Translations under genes and position numbers: made by a program
Assembly (NCBI RefSeq): GCF_000802305.1
Contig: NZ_JTDK01000002.1
Location: 186,001 to 250,000 of the forward strand
From: Microbacterium mangrovi
GTDB lineage: Bacteria; Actinomycetota; Actinomycetes; Actinomycetales; Microbacteriaceae
Reading direction: 5' to 3'
DNA length: 64,000 bases
Notes under the pieces: generated by a model
What the model was told of the DNA's origin: nothing
The model's input: the letters and a program-made list of their open reading frames with translations, nothing else
The model's database searches: none
Shown: positions 15,374-24,164 of the stretch, in pieces
Layout: every line of letters begins with the position of its first letter
Position numbering within the stretch: the stretch's first letter is position 1

Positions 15374-16012
15374 TCAGCGCTGGCCGGGCTTCAGCAAGGA
15401 CGTCGGCAGCAGCGTGCGCGGGCGCCGGAACCACCAGACCACCAGCAGGGACACCGCCCCGCCGAGCGTCCCGGCGATGATGTCCCCCATCGTGTCGAGG
15501 TTGTTCAGCTGCGCGTGCGTGCCGATCGTGTGGTCGCTGATGAACTCGCAGATCTCCCACGCCGCCGCGAACGACATCGCCACGAGCTGGATGAACACGA
15601 CCGACATCCACGGCCGCATGGGCGGCCAGCCGCGGTCCTCGGACTCGCGCAGCACCCACATCGCCAGCCACGCCAGCATGATGCCGGAGCCGAAGTGCAC
15701 CACCTTGTCCCACCCCGGGATGATCCCGTAGACCGAGAGGGAGCTCCCGGCGAAGGGGCCCGCCGTGATGAACACGAAGTAGTTCAGCTGCAGCATCCTC
15801 GGCAGCGGAGTGCGCACCAGGGCGCCGAGCACCCCGGTCGCCCACAGGGTCGGGACCAGGAGCAGCGCCAGGGCGGGCTTGATGTGCGGGGCGCCGACGG
15901 CGACGAGCACGAACGGCAGCACGATGAAGACGACCTGGAACGGCAGCGCCAGCAGGACGTTGTCGCGAACGATGCGCCGCCAGGGCACGAGGGCGGTCGC
16001 AGGGCGGGTCAT
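15374..16012 (-). CDS. DUF2238/YjdF-like integral membrane protein
   Basis: The 212-residue protein has about six membrane helices. The conserved-looking elements are WDKVVHFGSGIML, AAWEICEFISD and NNLDTMGDIIAGTLGG, which resemble the YjdF/DUF2238 family of unknown function. I chose ATG 16012, four bases beyond the stop of the response-regulator gene; the longer frame would overlap that gene. It ends the operon histidine kinase, response regulator, membrane protein, so it may be the system's target or an accessory sensor. Confidence 0.8.
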   Translation of the reverse strand: MTRPATALVPWRRIVRDNVLLALPFQVVFIVLPFVLVAVGAPHIKPALALLLVPTLWATGVLGALVRTPLPRMLQLNYFVFITAGPFAGSSLSVYGIIPGWDKVVHFGSGIMLAWLAMWVLRESEDRGWPPMRPWMSVVFIQLVAMSFAAAWEICEFISDHTIGTHAQLNNLDTMGDIIAGTLGGAVSLLVVWWFRRPRTLLPTSLLKPGQR

Positions 16013-16016
16013 GATC

Positions 16017-16691
16017 TCATTCTCCAACCCCGTGGGCGAGTGCGATGGCCGCCGCGCGATCATGCACCCCGAGTTTGCTGAAGATCGCATTGATGTGGGT
16101 CTTGACCGTCGCGACGCTGACGAACTGCCGCTCGGCGATGGCGGCGTTGCCGAGGCCGTCCGCCATGGCTGCCAGGACCTCCGCCTCACGTCGGGTGAGT
16201 GCGGGGAACCGGGACAGGATGCCGTCGGCGGCATCCTCCGCGGGAGCCGGCGTCGGGGCGGTCAGGGCTCCGATCACCGCGTCCCCGACGTCCGCGCCGA
16301 AGGTGCGGTGACCCCGGGCGACGGCGCGCACCGCGGCGGCGAGCTCCACGCGTCCGGCATCCTTGGTGAGATACCCGCGCGCGCCGGCGCGGAGCGCCTT
16401 CACGATGGACTCGTCGTCGGAGTACGTCGTCAGCACGAGCACCGCAGCGTCGGGGACGTCGGCGCGCAGCTGCGCGGTCGCCGCGACGCCGTCGAGCACC
16501 GGCATCCGCAGGTCCATGAGCACGACGTCGGGCCGGTGCTCGACTGCGAGCGCGACGGCTTCGCGCCCGTCCGGGGCGGTGCCGACCACCTCGATGTCGG
16601 GGAGGAGCCCCAGGATGGTCGCCAGGCCGTCGCGGATGATCGCCTGGTCGTCGGCGATCAGCACGCGGATCGGGTTCTCGTCGTCGGTCAT
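16017..16691 (-). CDS. NarL/FixJ-family response regulator
   Basis: The 224-residue protein has a receiver domain with acidic pocket ADDQ, phospho-acceptor Asp in VLMDLRMP (about residue 55) and the Lys in YLTKDAG. A LuxR-type helix-turn-helix at the C-terminus (LTRREAEVLAAMADGLGNAA through VSVATVKTHINAIFSKLGV) binds DNA. The gene overlaps the kinase stop by four bases (ATGA), so the two are translationally coupled. Targets are unknown; the adjacent membrane protein is the obvious candidate. Confidence 0.96.
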   Translation of the reverse strand: MTDDENPIRVLIADDQAIIRDGLATILGLLPDIEVVGTAPDGREAVALAVEHRPDVVLMDLRMPVLDGVAATAQLRADVPDAAVLVLTTYSDDESIVKALRAGARGYLTKDAGRVELAAAVRAVARGHRTFGADVGDAVIGALTAPTPAPAEDAADGILSRFPALTRREAEVLAAMADGLGNAAIAERQFVSVATVKTHINAIFSKLGVHDRAAAIALAHGVGE

Positions 16692-17824
16692 CGCAGTCGA
16701 GCCTCCGCCTCGAGGACGAACCGGTCCGCGTCGCGCTGCACGCGCACCGCGCCGCCGTGCGGGAGCGCGGCGAAGCGCTCCCGCATCCCGATGAGACCGT
16801 ACCCGCCGCCCGGGCTCGGCTGCGATCCGGCGACGGGGTTCGCGACGGTGAGCGCCACCCGGTCGTCGTGCCAGCCCACGCCGACCGAGACGGCCTCCCC
16901 CGGGGCGTGCCGCCGCGCGTTGCTGAGCGCCTCCTGCAGCGCGCGCTGCAGGGTCGTCCCGACGACGGCGGGCACCGTCCGCGGGTCACCGGACTCGGTG
17001 AGCTCGGCCCGTCCGCCGAGCGCGCGGTGCGCCTCGAGCAGGTCGGTCAGCATGGTGCGCAGCGCGGCGGGCGACAGGTCCGGCGCGTCGTCGGCCTGCG
17101 GTGCGCGCAGGGCGGCGACCGCGCGCCGCGCCTCGGCGAGTCCGGCGCCGGCCAGCGCCCGGGCGTCGGCCACGCGCGACCGGGACGCGGCGGCATCCCC
17201 GGCATCCATCAGAGCCTCGGCCGCGTCGAGCTGGATGACCAGGCCCCCGAGCGTGTGCGCGAGCACGTCGTGCAGGTCCCGGGCGAGCGCGATGCGGGAT
17301 GCCTCCTCCCGCATCTGCAGGTCGCGCTCGGCGAGGAGAGCCGCCTGCCGCTGCGCGAGAAGTCCCTGGCGCCGGCTGTACCCGCCGAGCATCGCGAGGA
17401 GCATCCCGCCGCACATCGCCAGGAGCGACAGAATGGTCGTCCCGGAGCCGACCGCGGCGAGGGCGAGCAGGCCCAGGCCGCCCACCGCGACGGACAGGCC
17501 CGCCCACAGCGGGACGTCCGGGTCGGCGAGGACGATCACGATGCACACGGCCGCCGGCACGATCCCGAGGCCGTCGGTGCCGGGGGCGCTGAGACTCCCC
17601 GCGGCGACGCCCACCACCGCCGCGAGGACCGCGGCACGGCGGAAGGCGGGATGCCGCACCGCCAGCAGGGCGAACACCGTGCGGGCGATCCAGGCGATGA
17701 GGGCCGTGACGGCGAGCGCCGTGGCCACGGGCGTGCGCGTCTGGTCCTGCAGCAGCCACCAGCCGAGCAGCACCGCGCCGGCCGTCGAGAGGACGACGGC
17801 CAGCGGCGACGGGCGCACGATCAC
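16688..17824 (-). CDS. NarL-type sensor histidine kinase
   Basis: The 378-residue protein has about six N-terminal membrane helices (residues ~10-150) with no large extracellular domain. A HisKA_3 dimerisation motif ALARDLHDVLAHTLGGLV carries the phospho-His. An ATPase domain follows with LQEALSNARRHAPG (N box) and GGGYGLIGMRERFAAL (G box). The GTG start at 17824 could alternatively be the GTG two codons later. It phosphorylates the overlapping response regulator. The compact sensor suggests a membrane or envelope stimulus. Confidence 0.95.
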   Translation of the reverse strand: MIVRPSPLAVVLSTAGAVLLGWWLLQDQTRTPVATALAVTALIAWIARTVFALLAVRHPAFRRAAVLAAVVGVAAGSLSAPGTDGLGIVPAAVCIVIVLADPDVPLWAGLSVAVGGLGLLALAAVGSGTTILSLLAMCGGMLLAMLGGYSRRQGLLAQRQAALLAERDLQMREEASRIALARDLHDVLAHTLGGLVIQLDAAEALMDAGDAAASRSRVADARALAGAGLAEARRAVAALRAPQADDAPDLSPAALRTMLTDLLEAHRALGGRAELTESGDPRTVPAVVGTTLQRALQEALSNARRHAPGEAVSVGVGWHDDRVALTVANPVAGSQPSPGGGYGLIGMRERFAALPHGGAVRVQRDADRFVLEAEARLR

Positions 17825-17852
17825 GGGACCATCATGCCGCGGCGGTGCCGGC

Positions 17853-18365
17853 TCACACCGCCGGCACGGGAGCGAGTCGGCCGAGCCGCGTGCCGAAGAC
17901 GGCGACCCGCGCGGCCCGGTTCGCGGCGAGCATCAGCAGGATGACGCCGGTGGTGGTGGCCGCGTGGGCGCCCAGGCGCACCGCGACGACGTCGAGCCCC
18001 ACCCGCACCGCGATCACCAGCAGCCACAGCACGAGCCCGAGCCAGCCGGTGCGCGATTCGTACAGCGCCACGGCGCCCTTCGAGCCGACGGGGCGCGGCT
18101 CGGGCAGGCGCCGGAAGTGGGCGATCGCGCCCATCCACGCACCGACGCCGAGCGAGACGACGAGTTCCAGGATGAGGAAGGCCAGGTCGACGCCCGTGAG
18201 GATCGCGCTCGTCTGCACGATCATCGCCGCACCGACCACGCCCAGCACCAGCGGCATCCGCCACATCTGGGCGATGCTCACCGGGCGCCACGTGGTCTGG
18301 CGGTAGCCGATCCAGCCGAGGAGGAGGATGCCGAGAAGGACGTCGCCGACGAGTTGGAGGTTCAT
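17853..18365 (-). CDS. CcdC/DUF1453-like membrane protein
   Basis: The 170-residue protein has about five membrane helices and a central cytosolic loop (RRLPEPRPVGSKGAVALYES). The N-terminal arrangement RQTTWRPVSIAQMWRMPLVL, with charged residues after the first helix, resembles the CcdC/DUF1453 group of unknown function. It lies 28 bases upstream of the histidine kinase gene on the same strand and may be the first gene of that operon. Assignment to the family is by resemblance only. Confidence 0.7.
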   Translation of the reverse strand: MNLQLVGDVLLGILLLGWIGYRQTTWRPVSIAQMWRMPLVLGVVGAAMIVQTSAILTGVDLAFLILELVVSLGVGAWMGAIAHFRRLPEPRPVGSKGAVALYESRTGWLGLVLWLLVIAVRVGLDVVAVRLGAHAATTTGVILLMLAANRAARVAVFGTRLGRLAPVPAV

Positions 18366-18409
18366 GGCATCCAGCGTCCCGCGCGGGGCGGGTGGAGCCG
18401 TGCCCGGGC

Positions 18410-18440
18410 GGGTGGAGATCCGGGTGGAGATCCGGGTGGA
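18410..18440. repeat. 12-bp tandem repeat
   Basis: GGGTGGAGATCC is repeated at 18410 and 18422, with a partial third copy at 18434. A related GGGTGGAGCC lies at about 18390. The repeat sits in the 193-base divergent region between the membrane protein (18365) and the ATPase gene (18559). A TAAAGT -10-like box lies at 18505-18510. Confidence 0.7.
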
Positions 18441-18558
18441 CCGTCAGGATGCCCGGAATGCGCACCCGCGGGATTTGCCTCCTGCGTGGGCGGGCGCGAC
18501 CCAATAAAGTGTCCTGGAGGCAGAACGCGGGGGTTGCTCTGCCGAGGAATCGAGCAAG

Positions 18559-19932
18559 GTGGATTTCGAGTCAGCCGAAGCGGCTGCCGCTGTGGACAGC
18601 CCATGGCCCTTGGTGGGGCGGGAGGCGGCGCGCGAGCGCGCGCTGTCGGCGTTGCGCGGCCCGGCACGGAGCGTCTGGATCCGCGGGGAGTACGGCGTCG
18701 GCACCAGCCGGCTCGCCGCCGAGGTGGCCGCCGAACTCGAGTCGGACGGGTGGCTGTCGGTCGGCGTGACCGGCAACGCCGCCCTTTCCGCCGTGCCTCT
18801 CGCGACGCTTGCGCCGGTCCTGGTGCGGGACATGAGCGGCCCGATCGCCTCGGCCCCCGACACCGTCGCCCTGTTCAGTGCGGCCAGCGCGGCGCTGTCG
18901 ACGATCGCGCGCGGGCGCCGCATCCTGCTCGTGCTCGAGGACGCCGGTCATGCCGACCCGGTCTCGGTCTCGCTCATCGCCCGGCTCGTCGACGCCGGCC
19001 AGCTGCGCCTGGTCACCACGGCCGCGCACGACGAGGCCGAGCCGAACACGCTGCACGACATCGCGGCCGCCCCGGACACGGTGCGGATCGAGCTGGCCGG
19101 CCTCGACATCGACCAGACCGCGGAACTGCTCGGGCTCGTCCTGGGCGCGCCGATCGGGCACGGCACAGCCCTGCGGCTGCACCGGGCGTCGTCGGGCAAC
19201 CCGCTCTTCCTGCGCGAACTCGTCATCGGCGCGCGGGATGCCGGCGCCCTGGTGCGCGCGGCCGACCACTGGCAGCTCACGGGCGAACCGGTGGACTCCC
19301 CGGCGTTGCCCGAGCTGATCCGCGCGCGACTGCGCTCGCTGACGCCGGGCGAACGCGATGCCGTCGAGCGCCTGGCCCTCTGCCAGCCCCTGTCGCTGGA
19401 CGAGTTCGCCCGTCCGGGCGCGCCGGAGGCCCTCGCCGACCTCGAGCAGCACGGGATCGTGCAGGTGCACGAAGCCGGCGCCCGCCTGCACGCGCTGCTC
19501 ACCCACCCGCTGTACGCCGCCGCCGTGCGCGAGTCGACCCCGCGGCGCCGGCGCCGGGTGCTGCTCGGCGAGCAGGCGGACCTCGTCGCGCGCCGCAACC
19601 CGTCTCCCGCCGATCGGCTGCGGGTGTCGCAGTGGCGGCTGGATGCCGGCCAGCCCGCGGATCCCGGGCTGCTGCTGCGGTCGGCTCGCCTCGCCCAGCA
19701 GGCGGACGACCACCGCGGCGCGGAGCGACTGGTCGCCGCCGCGATCGCAGCGGGCGGAGACGACGCGGCCGCGAACGTGCTGCACGCCCAGACGCTGTGG
19801 GCGATCGGCCAGGGTGCAGACGCGCTGCAGGCCCTCGACCGGGCGGACGAGCACGTCGCGGACGGACCGGGCGACCGCGCCCTGCACGCCGAGGCCGCGA
19901 CACTGCGAGCGCGGATCAACGGCGCGGGCTGA
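18559..19932 (+). CDS. LuxR/LAL-type ATPase-like protein, degenerate and lacking DNA-binding domain
   Basis: The 457-residue protein resembles the N-terminal ATPase and helical region of large MalT/LAL-type regulators. It opens with LVGREAARERALSALRG. The Walker A equivalent reads GEYGVGTSRL, where the essential Lys is Thr. The Walker B equivalent is ILLVLEDAGHAD, and a sensor region (ASSGNPLFLRELV) follows. The C-terminus has TPR-like helices (LRSARLAQQADDHRGAERLV) and stops before any LuxR HTH, at about half the usual length. It may be a pseudo-ATPase adaptor or a decaying gene. Start GTG 18559 is the best fit but has a weak ribosome-binding site. Confidence 0.8.
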   Translation: MDFESAEAAAAVDSPWPLVGREAARERALSALRGPARSVWIRGEYGVGTSRLAAEVAAELESDGWLSVGVTGNAALSAVPLATLAPVLVRDMSGPIASAPDTVALFSAASAALSTIARGRRILLVLEDAGHADPVSVSLIARLVDAGQLRLVTTAAHDEAEPNTLHDIAAAPDTVRIELAGLDIDQTAELLGLVLGAPIGHGTALRLHRASSGNPLFLRELVIGARDAGALVRAADHWQLTGEPVDSPALPELIRARLRSLTPGERDAVERLALCQPLSLDEFARPGAPEALADLEQHGIVQVHEAGARLHALLTHPLYAAAVRESTPRRRRRVLLGEQADLVARRNPSPADRLRVSQWRLDAGQPADPGLLLRSARLAQQADDHRGAERLVAAAIAAGGDDAAANVLHAQTLWAIGQGADALQALDRADEHVADGPGDRALHAEAATLRARINGAG

Positions 19933-19942
19933 CCGGGCAGGG

Positions 19943-19960
19943 GCTGACCGCGCGGTCAGC
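19943..19960. terminator. Possible hairpin between convergent genes
   Basis: The perfect palindrome GCTGACCGCGCGGTCAGC can form a 7-bp stem with a GCGC loop. It spans the pxpBC stop codon at the convergent junction. There is no U tract, so function as a terminator is uncertain. Confidence 0.35.
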
Positions 19961-21497
19961 GGGCGTGCCGGAAGCGGATGCCGGTGCCGGGCCGCGCCTG
20001 CCCGATCGCGTCCAGGGCGGCATCCGGGATCACCGCGATCACCGGATAGCCGCCGGTGACCGGGCCGTCGGCGAGCAGGATCGTGGGCCGACCCCACGGC
20101 GGCACCTGCAGAGCGCCGGGCACCATCCCCTCGCTGGGCAGTTCGTCGGCGCGGGTGCGCTCCAGCTCGGGGCCCTCCAGCCGCACCCCGACCCGGTCTG
20201 CCTGCGCGCTCACCACCCAGCGGCTCTCGAAAAGCACCGGAAGCGCGGATGCCGCGAAACGGTCGGCGCGCGGACCGGGGGCGAGGGCCACCTCGAGCTC
20301 GTCCGGCGGGGCATCCCACGGCGCGAGGTCGTTCGGCGGCACGGGGTGTGCGGGCTCGCCCAGGGGCAGCGCGTCGCCTGGCCGGAGGGATGCCGGACCG
20401 AGCCCGGACATGGTGTCGGTGCTGCGCGACCCGACCTGGGCGGGCACGGCGAGTCCGCCGCGGACGCTGAGATACGCGCGGGCCCCGGCCGCGTACCAGT
20501 CCAGGTGCAGCTCGGTCCCCGCCGGCCACAGGGTCGCGGCATCCTGATCCACCGGCCGCCCGTCCAGCAGGATCGGCCCGCGCGCACCGGTCACCGCGAA
20601 CCAGGTGTCGCGCGTCGCAACCGCGCGGAACCCGCCGAGCACCGCCTCGATCCCGGCGGCGGTCTCGTCGTTGCCGACGAGCCGGTTGCCGCGCCGCAGG
20701 GCGGCCCGGTCGAGCGCCCCCGAGCGGGCGACGCCCAGGGCGCCCAGTCCCGGTCGTCCGAGATCCTGGATGCTCGCGAACACTCCCGGAGCGACGACGC
20801 GGATGCCGGGCACCCCGAAGCCGCCGATTTCGGAGACAGCGGCGGGGGCAGCGGGGGCAGCGGAGGCGCGGACGGGGCGGAAGCGCACGGGGGCGCCGGG
20901 GGCGAGCAGGGCGGGTGAGGATGCCTCGGGAACGAAGAGCGGCGCGTCCGTGCGGCCGATCAGCCGCCAGCCGCCGGGCGTCTCGCGCGGGTACGCGCCG
21001 GAGAACCCGCCGGCGAGTCCCACGGAGCCGGCGGGCACGCGCGTGCGGGGAGCATCCAGGCGGGGCACGTCGTACGGCCAGTCCTCGCTCACCAGGTATC
21101 CGAAGCCGGGGGCGAAGCCGGTGAACGCGACCCGCCACGCGGCGGCGGTGTGCGCGGCGACGAGCGCATCCGCGGAGATCCCGAGGATCGCGGCCGTCGA
21201 TTCGAGATCGTCGCCGTCGTAGACCGTGTCGAGCACGACCGGCTCCGCCTCGGGCGGCGCATCCGCCGCCGGGTCGGATGCCGCGTGCCCGATCCAGGTG
21301 CGCACCGCGGTGGCGGCATCCGGCGCCGCGAAGCGCACCAGCACCGTGCGCGCGGCCGGAACCAGTTCGGTGACGACGTCGGGGCGGGATGCCGCCAGCG
21401 CCGCGTGGAGGGCGAGCACCGCGGCCTGTCCGTCCGTCTCGACGAGCAGCGCGCGCTCGCCGAATGGGCGGATCACCACGGGCAGGTCACCGGTCAT
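19956..21497 (-). CDS. pxpBC: 5-oxoprolinase subunits B and C, fused (PxpBC)
   Basis: This 513-residue protein fuses two subunits that are separate in many bacteria. Residues ~1-200 are the KipI/PxpB part (VIRPFGERALLVE; FTGFAPGFGYL; PRTRVPAGSVGLAGG). Residues ~225-513 are the KipA/PxpC biotin-carboxylase-like part (GVFASIQDLGRPGLGALGVA; LRRGNRLVGNDETAAGIE; EGMVPGALQVPPWGRPTILL). With PxpA it hydrolyses 5-oxoproline to glutamate using ATP. The gene starts four bases after the pxpA stop. The first Met (MTGDLP) follows directly from that arrangement. Confidence 0.93.
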   Translation of the reverse strand: MTGDLPVVIRPFGERALLVETDGQAAVLALHAALAASRPDVVTELVPAARTVLVRFAAPDAATAVRTWIGHAASDPAADAPPEAEPVVLDTVYDGDDLESTAAILGISADALVAAHTAAAWRVAFTGFAPGFGYLVSEDWPYDVPRLDAPRTRVPAGSVGLAGGFSGAYPRETPGGWRLIGRTDAPLFVPEASSPALLAPGAPVRFRPVRASAAPAAPAAVSEIGGFGVPGIRVVAPGVFASIQDLGRPGLGALGVARSGALDRAALRRGNRLVGNDETAAGIEAVLGGFRAVATRDTWFAVTGARGPILLDGRPVDQDAATLWPAGTELHLDWYAAGARAYLSVRGGLAVPAQVGSRSTDTMSGLGPASLRPGDALPLGEPAHPVPPNDLAPWDAPPDELEVALAPGPRADRFAASALPVLFESRWVVSAQADRVGVRLEGPELERTRADELPSEGMVPGALQVPPWGRPTILLADGPVTGGYPVIAVIPDAALDAIGQARPGTGIRFRHAR

Positions 21498-21500
21498 GGG

Positions 21501-22268
21501 TCACCAGGGCGCGCGGACCGCGATGCCGGCGGCATCCAGCGCCCGCCGCACCGCGTGCGCCGTCTCGACGGCGCCCGGAGAATCGCCGTGCAGGCACAGG
21601 GATCCGGCATCCACGCGCAGGAGCGTGCCGTCGGCCGCGATCAGCCGGCCGGTTTCGACGAGGTGGACGGCGCGTGCGGCGGCCTCGGCGGGGTGGTGCA
21701 CGAGGTCTCCGGGCATCCCGCGCGGCACGAGGGTTCCGTCGGCGAGATACCCGCGATCGAGGAAGGCCTCCCGCACGAACGGGATGCCGGCATCCCCGGC
21801 CGCCCGCTCGATCTCGGTGCCGAGTCCGAGGATCGGCACCGGACGGGCGAGGTCGGCGGCGAGCGCCGCGACGGCCGACGTCACGGCGCGGGCCGTTTCC
21901 GGGTCGCTGCCGGCGGAGTGGTACAGCGCCCCGTGCGGTTTGACGTACCGGATGTCGGCACCCGCCGACCGCAGGGCGGCGAACTGCTCCTCGAGCTGGC
22001 CCTGCAGAGTTCGCGGGTCGACGTCGACCCGCACGCGCCCGAAGTTCTCCCGGTCGACGTAGGAGGGGTGCGCTCCGATGGCGACGCCGGTGCGGGCCGC
22101 CCGCGCCGCGGCATCCGCCATCGACACGGCGTCCCCGGCGTGACCGCCGCAGGCGATGCTGGCGCTGGAGATCACCGCGAACATCGCCTCGTCATCGGCC
22201 GTCGGCGCCGTGCCCGCCAGGGTGCTGACGGTCTCGCCGAGGTCGGCGTTGAGGTCGATGACGTGCAT
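21501..22268 (-). CDS. pxpA: 5-oxoprolinase subunit A (LamB/YcsF family)
   Basis: The 255-residue protein carries the YcsF hallmarks: IDLNADLGE at the N-terminus, SSASIACGGHAGD, GAHPSYVDRENFGR, VKPHGALYH and VDAGSLCLHGDSPGA. The family is the catalytic TIM-barrel-like subunit of the ATP-dependent 5-oxoprolinase, which clears the spontaneous damage product of glutamine and glutamate. It heads a two-gene operon with pxpBC. Its promoter must lie in the 108-base divergent region that also carries a CRP/GlxR-type palindrome. Confidence 0.95.
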   Translation of the reverse strand: MHVIDLNADLGETVSTLAGTAPTADDEAMFAVISSASIACGGHAGDAVSMADAAARAARTGVAIGAHPSYVDRENFGRVRVDVDPRTLQGQLEEQFAALRSAGADIRYVKPHGALYHSAGSDPETARAVTSAVAALAADLARPVPILGLGTEIERAAGDAGIPFVREAFLDRGYLADGTLVPRGMPGDLVHHPAEAAARAVHLVETGRLIAADGTLLRVDAGSLCLHGDSPGAVETAHAVRRALDAAGIAVRAPW

Positions 22269-22305
22269 GACTCCACGGTAGCCACCGACGGCCGGGCGAG
22301 TTGGC

Positions 22306-22333
22306 TAGGTTCGATCCTGTGAACGGGCTCACA
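22306..22333 (+). promoter_or_regulatory. -10 box with overlapping CRP/GlxR-type operator
   Basis: TAGGTT (22306-22311) is a plausible -10 for the plus-strand protease gene. Seven bases later is TGTGA-N6-TCACA (22318-22333), the exact consensus palindrome of CRP-family regulators such as GlxR in actinobacteria. Its place at the predicted start site suggests repression of 22377; activation of the divergent pxpA is also possible. Confidence 0.55.
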
Positions 22334-22376
22334 GCGTCCGATCACGCGACCGTAAGAGGACAACCGGGGGGTCGAA

Positions 22377-23231
22377 ATGGTCGAGAGCACTTCCGTCGCG
22401 CAGACGACGGGCTGGCGCGGATTCTGGAACCGGGGCGGCTGGTGGAAGGCGCTTCTGGTGGTCGTCGTGTACGGCGGCGTGTATCAACTGCTGCCGTTCG
22501 TGTTCCTGCCGCTCACCCGGGGCCTGATGCGACCCGATCCCTTCTCGACGCCGGGCAGCGTGTTCGCGACGTTCACCCTGGCGGTGCTGATCGGCTCCGT
22601 CGTGCTCGCCCTGTTCGCATGGTCGCTGGGGTGGCTGCCCCGGCCCCTCTTCTCACGGCAGCCCGTGCGCGGCCGCTGGTGGATGTGGATCGCCGTGGTG
22701 CTCGTCGCGATCCCGATCCTGCTGCGCCTGTTCGGTACTGACTACGCGCGCTATTCGGCCGCGGTCATCGTGCTCACGTTCGCCACCGGCCTGCTCGTCG
22801 GGTTCTCGGAGGAGCTCCTGACCCGCGGCCTCGTCGTCACCCTGATGCGCAAGGGCGGGTACAACGAGTGGGTCGTCGCGGCGATCTCGGCCCTGCTGTT
22901 CGCCGCCCTGCACTCCACGAACATCTTCAGCGGACAGGGCGTCCTCACCGTCGGATTCACGATCGTCTACACCTTCGCGTTCGGCGTCCTGATGTACCTC
23001 GTGATGCGCGTCACGGGCAACCTCGTGTGGGCGATGCTGCTGCACGGGCTCACCGACCCCACCACGTTCCTCGCCACCGGCGGCGTCGACAAGGTGGGTG
23101 CCGTCGCGCCCAGCACGCTCGTGGCCCTCGCCGCCCCGGCGACGCAGCTGCTCATCGTCGGCGGCTTCGTGCTGCTGATCTTCATCCGCGGCCGCGCGTA
23201 CCGGGAGACCACCGCGACCACGCCGCGGTAG
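22377..23231 (+). CDS. CPBP-family intramembrane metalloprotease (Abi domain)
   Basis: The 284-residue protein has about eight membrane helices. The CPBP/Rce1-like motifs are GFSEELLTRGLVV (paired Glu and Arg), ALLFAALHSTNI (His) and MLLHGLTDPT (second His). They form the intramembrane metal site in this family. ATG 22377 is preceded by GGGGGG at a suitable distance. The natural substrate is unknown; relatives process prenylated or leader peptides, or give bacteriocin immunity. It is nine bases upstream of the spermidine-synthase-like gene. Confidence 0.92.
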   Translation: MVESTSVAQTTGWRGFWNRGGWWKALLVVVVYGGVYQLLPFVFLPLTRGLMRPDPFSTPGSVFATFTLAVLIGSVVLALFAWSLGWLPRPLFSRQPVRGRWWMWIAVVLVAIPILLRLFGTDYARYSAAVIVLTFATGLLVGFSEELLTRGLVVTLMRKGGYNEWVVAAISALLFAALHSTNIFSGQGVLTVGFTIVYTFAFGVLMYLVMRVTGNLVWAMLLHGLTDPTTFLATGGVDKVGAVAPSTLVALAAPATQLLIVGGFVLLIFIRGRAYRETTATTPR

Positions 23232-23240
23232 CGTGGCGGG

Positions 23241-24101
23241 GTGGGCAGACGTGACGAACCGGAATCCCCGTCGGTCCGGCTGTCGGGCGGACAGCTCGCC
23301 CGGGTCGTGCCCGCGAAGTACACGTCGGGGTTCGAGCTCGAGGTCGACGGCACGCCGCAGTCGCACGTCGACCCGGACGACCCCACCCACCTGAGCTTCG
23401 AATACGTCGCGCGGATGGGGGCGGTGATCGACCGGCTGCGGATGCCGGGCCAGCCGCTCACCGCCGTGCACCTGGGCGCCGGAGCGATGACGATCCCGCG
23501 CTACGTCGAGGCGACCCGCCCCGGATCCCGCCAGCAGGTCGTGGAGATCGAGCCCGACCTGATCGCCCTCGTGCGCGAGCGGCTGCCGCTGCCGCGCGGC
23601 GCCGCCATCCGGGTGCGCATCGGCGACGCGCGTGCCGTGCTCGGCAAGCTCCCGCCGGCCATGACCGGCAACGTGGACCTGCTGGTCAGCGACGTCTACT
23701 CGGGGGCGCAGACCCCCGCGCACCTCACCAGCGTGGAGTTCTACCGCGAGGCGGCGCGGATGCTCGCGCCCGACGGCGTGCTGCTCGTGAACGTCGCCGA
23801 CGGCGCGGGACTCGCGTTCGCGCGGCGCCAGGTCGCCACGATCCGCGCCGTGCTGCCCGAGGTGATCGTGCTCGCCGAGGTGCAGGTGCTGAAGGGACGG
23901 CGATTCGGCAACCTCGTGGTCGCGGCATCCCCCGCTCCCCTGCCGACCGCCTGGCTGCCGCGCCTCATGGCCGCCGGCCCGCATCCCGCGAAGCTCGCCC
24001 AGGGGCACGAGATCGACGAGTTCGTGCGCGGGGCGGTCCCGGTGACGGACGGCGACGCCGTGGCCTCCCCGAAACCGAGGGACTCCCTGTTCGAGAAGTG
24101 A
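23241..24101 (+). CDS. Spermidine synthase-like SAM-dependent protein
   Basis: The 286-residue protein has a class I methyltransferase fold. The SAM motif is VHLGAGAMTIPRYV, the acidic ribose-binding residue is in VVEIEPDLI, and the acidic motif after strand four is LLVSDVYSG. These match the spermidine-synthase family, but the canonical GGGDG is replaced by HLGAGAM, as in many actinobacterial 'fused MFS/spermidine synthase-like' proteins without polyamine activity. The GTG start at 23241 follows the protease stop closely. Its true reaction is uncertain. Confidence 0.85.
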   Translation: MGRRDEPESPSVRLSGGQLARVVPAKYTSGFELEVDGTPQSHVDPDDPTHLSFEYVARMGAVIDRLRMPGQPLTAVHLGAGAMTIPRYVEATRPGSRQQVVEIEPDLIALVRERLPLPRGAAIRVRIGDARAVLGKLPPAMTGNVDLLVSDVYSGAQTPAHLTSVEFYREAARMLAPDGVLLVNVADGAGLAFARRQVATIRAVLPEVIVLAEVQVLKGRRFGNLVVAASPAPLPTAWLPRLMAAGPHPAKLAQGHEIDEFVRGAVPVTDGDAVASPKPRDSLFEK

Positions 24102-24149
24102 CCCGGACACCCGTCGCAAGGGCCGGGGCATCGAGCGGACCTCCGCCTC

Positions 24150-24155
24150 GATAAT
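24150..24155 (+). promoter_or_regulatory. -10 box for the P-type ATPase gene
   Basis: GATAAT lies 9 bases before ATG 24165, so the transcript may begin at or next to the start codon. No clear -35 or ribosome-binding site is visible, which fits a leaderless mRNA. Confidence 0.4.
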
Positions 24156-24164
24156 GTGAGCCCC

